From the NCBI GenBank assembly GCA_036655355.1, contig JAVVQG010000007.1, positions 139,074 to 203,073 of the forward strand: 64,000 nucleotides of DNA, read 5' to 3'. Position 1 is the stretch's first letter, and each line of letters starts with the position of its first letter. The notes below the pieces were generated by a model that did not search any database, was not told where the DNA came from, and saw only the letters and a program-made list of their open reading frames with translations. The position numbers and the translations under genes are program-made. This document shows positions 26,629-34,598 of this stretch, piece by piece. The stretch is from JAUNSR01 sp036655355. GTDB lineage: Bacteria > Bacteroidota > Bacteroidia > Bacteroidales > JAUNSR01.

Positions 26629-27705
26629 ATGCTGAAAAGAATAGATATATATATCATAAAGAAGTTTCTTGGTACTTATTTCTTCGCTATTGCCCTGATT
26701 CTTGCTATTGCAGTTGTATTTGACTTCAATGAGAAGATGGACTCGTTTATTCGAAACGAAGCGCCCGTCAGAGCAATCATTGTAGATTATTATTTCAATT
26801 TCATCCCCTATTTCGCCAATCTCTTCAGCCCGCTTTTTGTATTTATTGCTGTAATTTTCTTTACTTCCCAATTAGCGGATAATTCTGAAGTTATTGCCAT
26901 GTTAGCCAGCGGGATGAGCTTCAAAAGGCTGATGCGTCCCTATATGATTTCGGCTGCAATCATCGCAATTGTCACTTTTGCACTTAACAGCTTCATCATT
27001 CCGCCCTCAAATGTGGTGCGAATCGCGTTCCAGAATAAATATGTAAAGAATAAAGAGATGACTTATGCCAGAAACAGTCAGTTGATGGTTGAGCCAGGCG
27101 TAATTGCTTACATGGAACGCTTTGACAACACCATAAAAACAGGTTACCGGTTCTCTCTTGAGAAATTCGACGATAAAAAATTGGTTTCCCGTCTAACCGC
27201 CAAACAGGTAAAATATGACAGTGCCTATCGTTGGGAAATTAAAGATTATATGATTCGAAATTTCGACGGAATGGTCGAAACCATCGAAAAAGGAGCTAAA
27301 CTGGATACGATTATCCGCATAGAACCCACAGATATCCTCGTTTCTCGTTATGATAGCGAAATCATGAATACACCCACTTTAAAACGTTATATTGACAGAC
27401 AAAAACAAAGGGGGGTAGCTAACATAAAAGACTTTGAAATTGAGTATCACAAACGTTTTGCTGCTGTAGCGGCGGCCTTTATCCTTACCGCTATCGGTAT
27501 GTCATTATCCTCTAGAAAAGTAAAAGGAGGAATGGGCCTGAATATCGGATTGGGACTTGCTTTAAGTTTTTCTTATATCCTGTTCATGACCGTTTCTTCA
27601 ACATTTGCTGTAACAGGTAAGACTTCCGCATTTATAGCCGTTTGGATTCCGAATTTCGTTTATACGTTGATTGCGATTTACCTTTATCGGAAAGCCCCTA
27701 AATAA
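26629..27705 (+). CDS. LptF/LptG-family permease (YjgP/YjgQ)
   Basis: The 358-residue inner-membrane protein has two helices at the N-terminus, a third and fourth near 60-115, a periplasmic beta-jellyroll-like region (about 125-265) and C-terminal helices. LptF and LptG form the LptB2FG ABC transporter that extracts lipopolysaccharide and pushes it along LptC/A/D. The domain starts with LKRIDIYIIKKFLGTY, a typical opening. The ATG at 26629 was taken because the upstream TTG at 26515 would add about 38 unrelated residues. Whether it is LptF or LptG cannot be decided here. Confidence 0.85.
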   Translation: MLKRIDIYIIKKFLGTYFFAIALILAIAVVFDFNEKMDSFIRNEAPVRAIIVDYYFNFIPYFANLFSPLFVFIAVIFFTSQLADNSEVIAMLASGMSFKRLMRPYMISAAIIAIVTFALNSFIIPPSNVVRIAFQNKYVKNKEMTYARNSQLMVEPGVIAYMERFDNTIKTGYRFSLEKFDDKKLVSRLTAKQVKYDSAYRWEIKDYMIRNFDGMVETIEKGAKLDTIIRIEPTDILVSRYDSEIMNTPTLKRYIDRQKQRGVANIKDFEIEYHKRFAAVAAAFILTAIGMSLSSRKVKGGMGLNIGLGLALSFSYILFMTVSSTFAVTGKTSAFIAVWIPNFVYTLIAIYLYRKAPK

Positions 27706-27824
27706 TCGGGCAACCCGGATCTGAAATACCTCAACCTTATCCTAATTTATTTAGGCGCATCTCTCTTCGGTAACATCCCCTAACTTTATATTGGTAAGCC
27801 GTTGATCACAATAAAAAAAGGCAA

Positions 27825-27861
27825 TAAAAGATTCCTTTTCGGATTCTTTCATTGCCTTTTT
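27825..27861. terminator. Bidirectional terminator after the Lpt permease
   Basis: AAAAAGGCAAT at 27825-27835 pairs with 27851-27861, with further inner pairing. It separates convergent genes. Confidence 0.75.
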
Positions 27862-27885
27862 GATTTTAAAAAAGCTTTCTTTTTT

Positions 27886-28374
27886 TCAGTGATTCATACT
27901 CATCAACTCTTTAAGCTCTTTCGGATTGAGGTTTTTCGCGATTATCACACCATGCTCATCAAGCAAGTAATTCGTGAACCCCTCTTTCAAACGATAAGCT
28001 CTGAAAATATCAGAGTTTTTGCCGTTCCGTTCGTGATGTTGCGTACTTCTTTCAAGGTGTTCCATTCGAACAGTTTCCTCAAATATAAGGGAACTTTCGT
28101 CGAAGCCTATTGAAACGAGTTCAATATCACCTGTCATTTTCTTGAGATTGGCAGCTAGTAACGAATTGTTAACACGAGACCGGGCATCATATGCCGCCCA
28201 GAAACTAACCAATACCTTTTTCCCTTTCAAGGATTCAGATTTCAAATTGTCAATTTGAAACTCCGGGGCTGAGCTGCCCTCTGAAAGACCTATTCCAGGT
28301 TTGGCATTCTTATCCACGAATGAAGTGGTAAGAAGAGCCAGAAGTAACGTAACACCAGACATTAATTTGTTCAT
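27886..28374 (-). CDS. Thioredoxin-fold periplasmic protein lacking the CxxC motif
   Basis: The 162-residue protein has a signal peptide (MNKLMSGVTLLLALLTTSF) and a TlpA/AhpC-like thioredoxin domain (about 33-158: GSSAPEFQIDNL, then KKVLVSFWAAY). Where TlpA-like proteins read WCxPC, this one has YDARS (Asp63 and Ser66 in place of the cysteines), so thiol redox chemistry is not expected. A binding or structural role is inferred. It has a promoter (28493-28525) with a leader of about 110 nt, and is encoded alone. Confidence 0.7.
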   Translation of the reverse strand: MNKLMSGVTLLLALLTTSFVDKNAKPGIGLSEGSSAPEFQIDNLKSESLKGKKVLVSFWAAYDARSRVNNSLLAANLKKMTGDIELVSIGFDESSLIFEETVRMEHLERSTQHHERNGKNSDIFRAYRLKEGFTNYLLDEHGVIIAKNLNPKELKELMSMNH

Positions 28375-28492
28375 AAATCCGGTTTACGGTTTGTACTAAA
28401 TCTCTACCAGAATGCAGAGACCCGCTGATTTTCAGCAGTTAGCAGATAGTTTAATTCACATATTCCTATCGCCCATTGGTGAAAAGCTGTGA

Positions 28493-28525
28493 CAAAGATA
28501 GGTTTAAAAATATTATAATTCCAAA
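28493..28525 (-). promoter_or_regulatory. Promoter of the thioredoxin-fold protein gene
   Basis: On the minus strand TTTG (28522-28525), a 21-base spacer and TATCTTTG (28493-28500) form a full consensus promoter. Confidence 0.65.
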
Positions 28526-28683
28526 TATTTGCAAATAAAGGTGTTTATCAAAATGTCACCACAACTACCAAAACAACTTCAATTTGTGTATTGTTCATTC
28601 AAAATGAAAATTAATTTTCAATAATGGAAGCGCTTTTTTATTGTTTTTCTGATTGGGTAAATCCCATTCTTCCTCATATTATC

Positions 28684-28691
28684 TATCTTTG
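28684..28691 (+). promoter_or_regulatory. -7 element for serB
   Basis: TATCTTTG matches TAnnTTTG and lies 27 bases before the ATG at 28719. No well-spaced -33 element was found. Confidence 0.5.
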
Positions 28692-28718
28692 TACTTAAAC
28701 CAACTCTAAGCGTTTTCC

Positions 28719-29942
28719 ATGAGCGATCAAACTGAAATCATACTTATAAATATTTCGGGGGCTGACAAACCCGGACTCACCTCTGCTCTTACAGAGGTTT
28801 TAGCTACTCACAACGCAATCATTCTGGATATCGGTCAAGCGGATATTCATCATAACCTGTCTTTAGGCATTTTGTTTCGTACAACAAAGCAAAATGCGGG
28901 AGATATCATGAAGGAATTGCTTTTTAAAGCATATGAACTTGAAGTTCACATTCGTTTTACTCCCGTTACCGTACAGGAGTATACGGATTGGGTGGGAAGA
29001 CAGGGCAAAAACCGTTATATCATCACAATGCTCGGGCGCAGACTTACCGCCAGACAGATTGCTGAAGTAACCAAAATCATTGCAAAGCAGGAACTCAATA
29101 TTGATGCAATCCAACGATTAACCGGTCGTCCTCCACTTGAAGAAGATACAGAACAGACCAAATCGTGTGTGGAATTGTCCGTACGAGGCACCCCTGTAAA
29201 TCGGGAGGAGATGCAATCTGATTTCATGCGCCTTTCTACAGAACTTGAATTCGATATCTCCTTTCAGGAAGATAATATGTATAGACGTAGTCGCCGCCTA
29301 ATCTGTTTCGATATGGACTCAACACTGATTCAGACTGAGGTGATAGACGAATTGGCAGATCGTGCCGGGGTTGGAGCACAGGTACGAGATATCACAGAAA
29401 GAGCAATGCGGGGAGAAATTGATTTCTGTGAGAGCTTCAGAGAGCGTGTCGCCCTACTGAAAGGTCTTGACGTATCAGTGCTTGAAGACATTGCACATAA
29501 CCTCCCCTATACGGAAGGACTTGAACGAATGATGCGTGTATTGAAGAAGATGGGTTTCAAAACCGCGATTCTCTCAGGAGGATTTACTTATTTCGGACAT
29601 TACCTGAAAGAGAAGCTAGGCTTTGATTATGTCTACGCCAATGAACTCGAGGTGGAAAATGGGAAACTTACGGGAAGACATCTGGGGGAAATTGTAGATG
29701 GAAAGCGGAAAGCGGAACTGTTGAAATTGTTAGCGCAGGTGGAAAATGTAGATATCGCACAAACCGTAGCAGTCGGCGATGGAGCCAATGACCTTCCGAT
29801 GCTTTCTACCGCTGGTTTGGGAATTGCTTTTCATGCAAAGCCCAAGGTAAAGGAAACTGCGAAACAATCCATCTCGACAATCGGTTTGGAAGGTGTTCTT
29901 TATTTTCTTGGATTTAAAGAATCCTATCTGAATATCCGATAA
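28719..29942 (+). CDS. serB: Phosphoserine phosphatase with N-terminal ACT domains
   Basis: The 407-residue protein performs the last step of serine synthesis, hydrolysis of phosphoserine. Two ACT-type regulatory modules (about 5-85 and 97-180) precede a HAD phosphatase domain. Its motifs are DMDST (Asp198 nucleophile, Asp200), SGGFTYF with Ser, and GDGANDLPML. The long N-terminus with ACT domains suggests allosteric control by serine. It reads toward the Dabb gene. A 13-bp inverted repeat overlaps the stop codon. Confidence 0.93.
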   Translation: MSDQTEIILINISGADKPGLTSALTEVLATHNAIILDIGQADIHHNLSLGILFRTTKQNAGDIMKELLFKAYELEVHIRFTPVTVQEYTDWVGRQGKNRYIITMLGRRLTARQIAEVTKIIAKQELNIDAIQRLTGRPPLEEDTEQTKSCVELSVRGTPVNREEMQSDFMRLSTELEFDISFQEDNMYRRSRRLICFDMDSTLIQTEVIDELADRAGVGAQVRDITERAMRGEIDFCESFRERVALLKGLDVSVLEDIAHNLPYTEGLERMMRVLKKMGFKTAILSGGFTYFGHYLKEKLGFDYVYANELEVENGKLTGRHLGEIVDGKRKAELLKLLAQVENVDIAQTVAVGDGANDLPMLSTAGLGIAFHAKPKVKETAKQSISTIGLEGVLYFLGFKESYLNIR

Positions 29943-29963
29943 ACACCAGAATATTCAGATAGG
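29923..29963. terminator. Inverted repeat spanning the serB stop codon
   Basis: CCTATCTGAATAT at 29923-29935 pairs perfectly with 29951-29963, so one arm lies in coding sequence and the stop codon at 29940-29942 is in the loop. No T-run follows on either strand, so it is at most an atypical terminator or mRNA-end hairpin. Confidence 0.5.
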
Positions 29964-29980
29964 TGTGAGCAATTACACCA

Positions 29981-30280
29981 TTAGAATACGAAGTCAGCAC
30001 AAGCGCGCTCTTCTCTGTATTGTGCGATGAATTGTGCTACTGCAACATGATGCGGATCATCCCGGTAAGTAGCCAGGGCATCCCAATCCTGATGTTCTGA
30101 GATCAGAGCTATATCATAACTCTCTTTCGGATTGGCATTAATCCCCACTTCTATCGAGTGAATTGCCGGAATTACAGCTTTCAGCCCTTCAAGTCGGGTT
30201 TTAATCTCAAGCATAATCTCCATCTTAAGCTCGGGTGTTTCCATCTCACGAAGCTTAAACAGTAATACATGTTTAATCAT
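29981..30280 (-). CDS. Dabb-family (stress-responsive alpha/beta barrel) protein
   Basis: The 99-residue protein matches the Dabb dimeric alpha/beta-barrel fold: MIKHVLLFKL at the start, IHSIEVGIN in the middle and SYDIALISEHQDWDALATY followed by HPHHVA-like DDPHHVAVAQF. These proteins form ferredoxin-like dimers and often have no established enzymatic activity; some act as small monooxygenases or cyclases. It is a single gene convergent with serB. Length matches the family. Confidence 0.85.
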   Translation of the reverse strand: MIKHVLLFKLREMETPELKMEIMLEIKTRLEGLKAVIPAIHSIEVGINANPKESYDIALISEHQDWDALATYRDDPHHVAVAQFIAQYREERACADFVF

Positions 30281-30373
30281 TGATTCTATTCAAATTTTAA
30301 TGGGTAAATGATTCGTTAACACGTCCGATACAATAAATCAGAGGCTCGCTGGGCATATCTGGCGCCTTATTAT

Positions 30374-30381
30374 TATATTTG
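30374..30381 (+). promoter_or_regulatory. -7 element for udk
   Basis: TATATTTG matches TAnnTTTG and lies 82 bases before the udk start. No matching -33 was seen. Confidence 0.4.
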
Positions 30382-30463
30382 TAAGTCAGACATGGGTTTT
30401 TCTTTAAAACCTGTTGAATAATGGCAAATTTAAATAAATAATTTCATATACCTATTTACTATT

Positions 30464-31084
30464 ATGTTGATTATTGGCATTGCAGGAGGAACCGGTTCTG
30501 GTAAAACAACGGTTGTTCGCAAAATTATTCAGAGCCTTCCGCCCAATGAGGTCGCAGTTCTCCCTCAGGATTCCTATTATAAAGATAGCAGCCACCTTCC
30601 TCTTGAAGAGCGGTTACAGCTTAATTTTGATGAACCGGCAGCTTTCGACTGGGCACTTCTTGCAGCACAGATACGTGAACTGAAGGAGGGTAAAAGTATT
30701 CAACAACCCATCTACTCTTATCTTACCTGCACTCGTTCGGAAGATACTATTTTGGTAGAACCGCGCGATGTGGTAATTATCGAAGGGATTTTGGCTCTGA
30801 CAGATGAAAACCTACGCAACATGATGGATATTAAGGTTTTTGTTGATGCAGACGGCGATGACCGTTTAATCCGAGTAATCAGCCGAGACTGTGTAGAACG
30901 TGGAAGAACCGTAGAAATGGTAATTGATCGTTATGAAAAAGTTCTTAAACCGATGCATAACCAACATATCGAGCCTACAAAAAGATTCGCGGATCTAATC
31001 GTCCCACAAGGTGGAAATAACCAGGTTGCTATCGATATCCTTACCAATTACATTGGAGGGAAACTGGGCCTTTCTGAAATTTGA
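30464..31084 (+). CDS. udk: Uridine kinase
   Basis: The 206-residue P-loop kinase phosphorylates uridine and cytidine in pyrimidine salvage. The Walker A motif GGTGSGKTT is at residues 8-16, followed by LPQDSYYKD (substrate-binding region) and FDEPAAFDW. VIIEGILAL is at about 105-113 and RLIRVISRDCVERGR is the lid. Length is typical (about 205-215). It is monocistronic, ended by a hairpin at 31106-31166. Confidence 0.95.
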   Translation: MLIIGIAGGTGSGKTTVVRKIIQSLPPNEVAVLPQDSYYKDSSHLPLEERLQLNFDEPAAFDWALLAAQIRELKEGKSIQQPIYSYLTCTRSEDTILVEPRDVVIIEGILALTDENLRNMMDIKVFVDADGDDRLIRVISRDCVERGRTVEMVIDRYEKVLKPMHNQHIEPTKRFADLIVPQGGNNQVAIDILTNYIGGKLGLSEI

Positions 31085-31105
31085 TCGTTTCCGGTTTCTC
31101 TATAG

Positions 31106-31166
31106 AAAATCCGACTCCTCTTTATTCTCTTGACAAGAGTGTATAAAAGAGGAACCGGATTTTTTG
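31106..31166 (+). terminator. Terminator of udk
   Basis: AAAATCCG (31106-31113) pairs with CGGATTTT (31156-31163), with inner CCTCTTT/AAAGAGG pairing, followed by T-rich sequence. Confidence 0.75.
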
Positions 31167-31239
31167 TTTTTAATTCTGGCAATGACTTCTTTTTGTAATT
31201 TTACGATACGACATGACTATAAACGGCAAAATAAATTCT

Positions 31240-32634
31240 ATGCGAAAAATCATTTTATTCCTTTTTATCTCGTGTTTGTTCCTTATCGGATGCAAAAACC
31301 AGATATTATTCGAAGAAGAACCCGTTAGTAGAAGTTATCAGGAAATTATCCAAAGCGGCGAATTACGAATCCTCACGCTGTATAGCTCCACCTCTTATTT
31401 TATTTACAAAGGGGAAGAGATGGGATATGAATTCGAACTAGTAAGGAACTTCGCTCATTCTTTGGGATTGAAGCCGACGGTTATCGTAGCCAATAACATC
31501 AACCAATTAGCGGAGATGCTGAAAGAGGGAAAAGGCGATTTAGTAGCTTTCCCGATAAATTATACTTTGAATCCGGAGGAACAGGGCATCATCCACTGCG
31601 GAAACGAAAATATCACCTCACAGGTTCTTGTTCAAAGGAAGGAGAATAAACGTGCGTTGATAAAAGATGTCACAGCACTTATTGGAAAGGATGTTTATGT
31701 TGAAGCCGGCACGAAATATGAAACCCGTATACGTAATCTCAATGACGAGCTAGGGGGAGGCATTAAAATTCATTTCATCAAGAAAGACTCCCTCACTTCA
31801 GAAGACCTCATCGAAATGGTTGCTGACGGCACCATTGCCTGTACGTTGGCGGATGATAACGTTGCGCGTGTCAACAAAACCTATCATAGCAACCTGGATA
31901 TCAAACTTCAGGTAAGTTTTCCCCAACGAAGTTCATGGATTGTAAACAATAATGCTGACTCGCTTGCTACGGCTGTTAATGAATGGATGACACAGGAAAG
32001 AAGAGCCCCTGAATATGCTGCTATTTCAAAACGCTATTTTGAAAGAAGCAAATCGAATGAGACTGTATTATATGAAGCATTCATTTCAAACGAGCCTGGG
32101 AGACTTTCTGTTTTCGATCCGCTTTATCAACGCTATTCACCTGTGTTAAAATGGGATTGGCGGTTACTGGCAGCCCTCTCCTACCAAGAGTCTCGCTTTA
32201 ATCCCGAAGTGACCTCGTGGGCCGGAGCCAGAGGCCTGATGCAGCTAATGCCTGTCACCGGCAAGAATTTCGGGCTAACAGAGCAAACATTCGCAGATCC
32301 TGAAGCGAATATTGAAGCAGGTGTAAAATACATTGCAGCACTCCAAAAGAGCTTTGCTAAAGTCAAAGATCCGAACGAACGGGTAAAATTCGTATTGGGA
32401 GCCTTTCATGCGGGCGTGGGACACATATTCGACGCGATGGCGCTTGCCTCAAAATACGGATATGACCCCTATGTATGGGATCGAAACGTGGCACTTTGCC
32501 TCCAACTCAAAAGCAATCCCCAATATTATAATGATTCAATTGTAAAATGCGGTTATTTTCCGGGGAACACCACGCTAGATCATGTAAATAAGATTCAAGC
32601 CACCTTCAACCATTTCAGAGAGAAAGTAAAATAG
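31240..32634 (+). CDS. mltF: MltF-like membrane-bound lytic murein transglycosylase
   Basis: The 464-residue lipoprotein has lipobox FLIGC after a short hydrophobic signal. An N-terminal solute-binding-protein-3-like domain (about 30-270) is followed by an SLT lytic transglycosylase domain. Its catalytic Glu317 is in SYQESRFNP, followed by GARGLMQLMP and AFHAGVGH. MltF cleaves peptidoglycan glycan strands with 1,6-anhydro product, and its first domain modulates activity. The ATG at 31240 begins the lipoprotein signal; the ATG at 31213 would add nine residues before it. Confidence 0.88.
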   Translation: MRKIILFLFISCLFLIGCKNQILFEEEPVSRSYQEIIQSGELRILTLYSSTSYFIYKGEEMGYEFELVRNFAHSLGLKPTVIVANNINQLAEMLKEGKGDLVAFPINYTLNPEEQGIIHCGNENITSQVLVQRKENKRALIKDVTALIGKDVYVEAGTKYETRIRNLNDELGGGIKIHFIKKDSLTSEDLIEMVADGTIACTLADDNVARVNKTYHSNLDIKLQVSFPQRSSWIVNNNADSLATAVNEWMTQERRAPEYAAISKRYFERSKSNETVLYEAFISNEPGRLSVFDPLYQRYSPVLKWDWRLLAALSYQESRFNPEVTSWAGARGLMQLMPVTGKNFGLTEQTFADPEANIEAGVKYIAALQKSFAKVKDPNERVKFVLGAFHAGVGHIFDAMALASKYGYDPYVWDRNVALCLQLKSNPQYYNDSIVKCGYFPGNTTLDHVNKIQATFNHFREKVK

Positions 32635-32728
32635 CAAACAAATCATTTTCTATGAGTGTTATTAGTTTGTCATAATAGAATTCAGACAATTTTATGTCTG
32701 CTGTGAAAACTAATAAATACATACTCAG

Positions 32729-34414
32729 ATGAAAAAACTCACTTCTTTGTTTATTTTTTGTCTGCTTTCCGGTACGTTCTTCTTTACCGGTTGCGGCAAC
32801 AAGAAACAAAAACCGATGGAAACTCCCCAAGAGAAAATAGCCAAAGCTGAAATTCTAACGGAGGCACCTACCAACCCATTCCTTGCGAAAGGTGATTATT
32901 CTGTTGAACATTTTAATTCTGCTCAGACAAATTCATTCTCTCTTCCTGTAAAAGAGCAGAGTTTTCAAGTGTATGCCAATCAATTGAAGGAGGTTCTCCC
33001 TGTTATCCTTCCTTCAATGTTACTCAACTCCACATCTAATGGCTATTATTGGCTGACTGATTTAAAATCGGCTTATTACATAAACACAACGAACGACTCC
33101 TTCAAACAGGTAGGTCGCATTTCCTTATCGGGAAAAATGTCCGACACACTTAGTACGCGCGATATAAGTGCCTTTGCCGATACGTTCTATACCACAGGAG
33201 CTGAGCTGGAGAAAGCAACAAAGAATATATTCGGAAAAGAGTATGGAGCAAAGAGGTTTAACGGACGATTCCCGTTGGTGGATAAAAACAACACATTGTT
33301 TACTTTCTACAACCAATCGTTGATTGCCATCAACCTTGTAAACTCCGACGACCCTACTAAAGGATTAAAAATATCCAAAAGTCTCGATCTAAGCGATCTT
33401 ATAAAAAAAGATGATAAAGTAGTCGGCTTACAAATGAGTTATGACGGTTATCTGATACTGAATACGGAACAAGGTCACTTCTGTGTGGTAAACCGAGACA
33501 GCCTAACGATCAGAAATCACCTCCAGGTCATACCGGTTCAGAAGTTCTTCAGCGGAGTTGCTATTGATGACAAGAATGGAGTTTATGCCGTTTCTGATTC
33601 TCTAATGTTCAAAATGGTATGGAATGGAACCACACTATCTGTTAATGAATCAGACGGTGCATGGAGTTGCCCGATCTCATTCGATAAAAATCCCGAAATC
33701 GCTACTCAGGGAGGTGGATTACTCGCAACACCTGTATTAATGGGATTTGGTAATGATCCCGATAAACTCGTGGTAATCTGCGACGGTGCGGCACGAACAA
33801 ATCTCGTTGCATTCTGGCGCGACTCGATTCCTACTAATTTTCAACAAAAAGTCGGAACACCTTCTCCAAGGGTCGCAGGAATGATTGAAGTCAAACTCGG
33901 ACTTACTTCAGCTACGATGCCTCCTTATGTACAATCTTACCATACGCTACCCGTTTTAGGTTATGGTGCTTTATTTGTAAATAGCATCAATGGTTATCCG
34001 GCTCCGGTTTCAATTCCTGAATTAGCTCTTCAAGGATCTATATTACCAAATGCGAAAGGTGTGGAACGCTTCCAATGGGATTATGAGAACAATGAATGGC
34101 TAAGTGTATGGGCCAATCCGGGTATGGGTTGTTCCGCAATGCAACCGGTTGTAAATACCAACCGTAAATTGTTCTTACTTAATGCCTTCAATTCAGACAA
34201 TCAGGAAGAAGGTTGGAGTGTAAAAGGATATGACTGGTATAGTGGCGATTACAAGAATCAGGTAGTATTCTCTTCATTCACGCAGTATGGTAACGGTGGA
34301 AAGGGATATTTCCAATATCTTCCTGATGGAGATATGATTTTCAATAGCATAGCCGGCACTTATCGTCTGACATTCGGTGAAGAAAGAGGCCTTAATCAGG
34401 CTCCTCGTCTCTAA
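32729..34414 (+). CDS. Large lipoprotein of unknown function, possible beta-propeller
   Basis: The 561-residue protein has a lipobox FFTGC (modified Cys22) and no recognised catalytic motif. The mature part is beta-rich with repeating blocks such as GYLILNTEQGHFCVVNRDSL and DDKNGVYAVSDSLMFKM, which look like blades of a propeller similar to SMP-30/PQQ-type folds. I do not recognise a specific family. It lies 94 bases after mltF in the same direction and could share its transcript. A perfect 17-bp inverted repeat (34483-34543) follows. Confidence 0.55.
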   Translation: MKKLTSLFIFCLLSGTFFFTGCGNKKQKPMETPQEKIAKAEILTEAPTNPFLAKGDYSVEHFNSAQTNSFSLPVKEQSFQVYANQLKEVLPVILPSMLLNSTSNGYYWLTDLKSAYYINTTNDSFKQVGRISLSGKMSDTLSTRDISAFADTFYTTGAELEKATKNIFGKEYGAKRFNGRFPLVDKNNTLFTFYNQSLIAINLVNSDDPTKGLKISKSLDLSDLIKKDDKVVGLQMSYDGYLILNTEQGHFCVVNRDSLTIRNHLQVIPVQKFFSGVAIDDKNGVYAVSDSLMFKMVWNGTTLSVNESDGAWSCPISFDKNPEIATQGGGLLATPVLMGFGNDPDKLVVICDGAARTNLVAFWRDSIPTNFQQKVGTPSPRVAGMIEVKLGLTSATMPPYVQSYHTLPVLGYGALFVNSINGYPAPVSIPELALQGSILPNAKGVERFQWDYENNEWLSVWANPGMGCSAMQPVVNTNRKLFLLNAFNSDNQEEGWSVKGYDWYSGDYKNQVVFSSFTQYGNGGKGYFQYLPDGDMIFNSIAGTYRLTFGEERGLNQAPRL

Positions 34415-34482
34415 TCAGCACGACCCGTAATCCCCTTTCTTGGGAACTACGCGTATTAACTACCAGGCCTCGAGCCAAATAA

Positions 34483-34543
34483 GAAATCCCTTTCTCTTAA
34501 TTCCTTCCCCGCAGTGGGTGTCGGTATAAGAGAAAGGGATTTC
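34483..34543. terminator. Bidirectional terminator
   Basis: Arms 34483-34499 and 34527-34543 are a perfect 17-bp inverted repeat (GAAATCCCTTTCTCTTA) around a 27-nt loop, between convergent genes. Confidence 0.75.
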
Positions 34544-34598
34544 AATTAGAAATATCCTGATGAGAATTTTTAGAATGCAGGTAAACTCTAACAGCTTC

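Larger units (their letters stand above)
28375..28718. other. Divergent intergenic region between the thioredoxin-fold gene and serB
   Basis: This 344-base region holds a complete minus-strand promoter (28493-28525), the serB -7 element (28684-28691) and a perfect 16-bp palindrome, TGAAAATTAATTTTCA (28605-28620). No coding sequence was seen. Confidence 0.6.
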
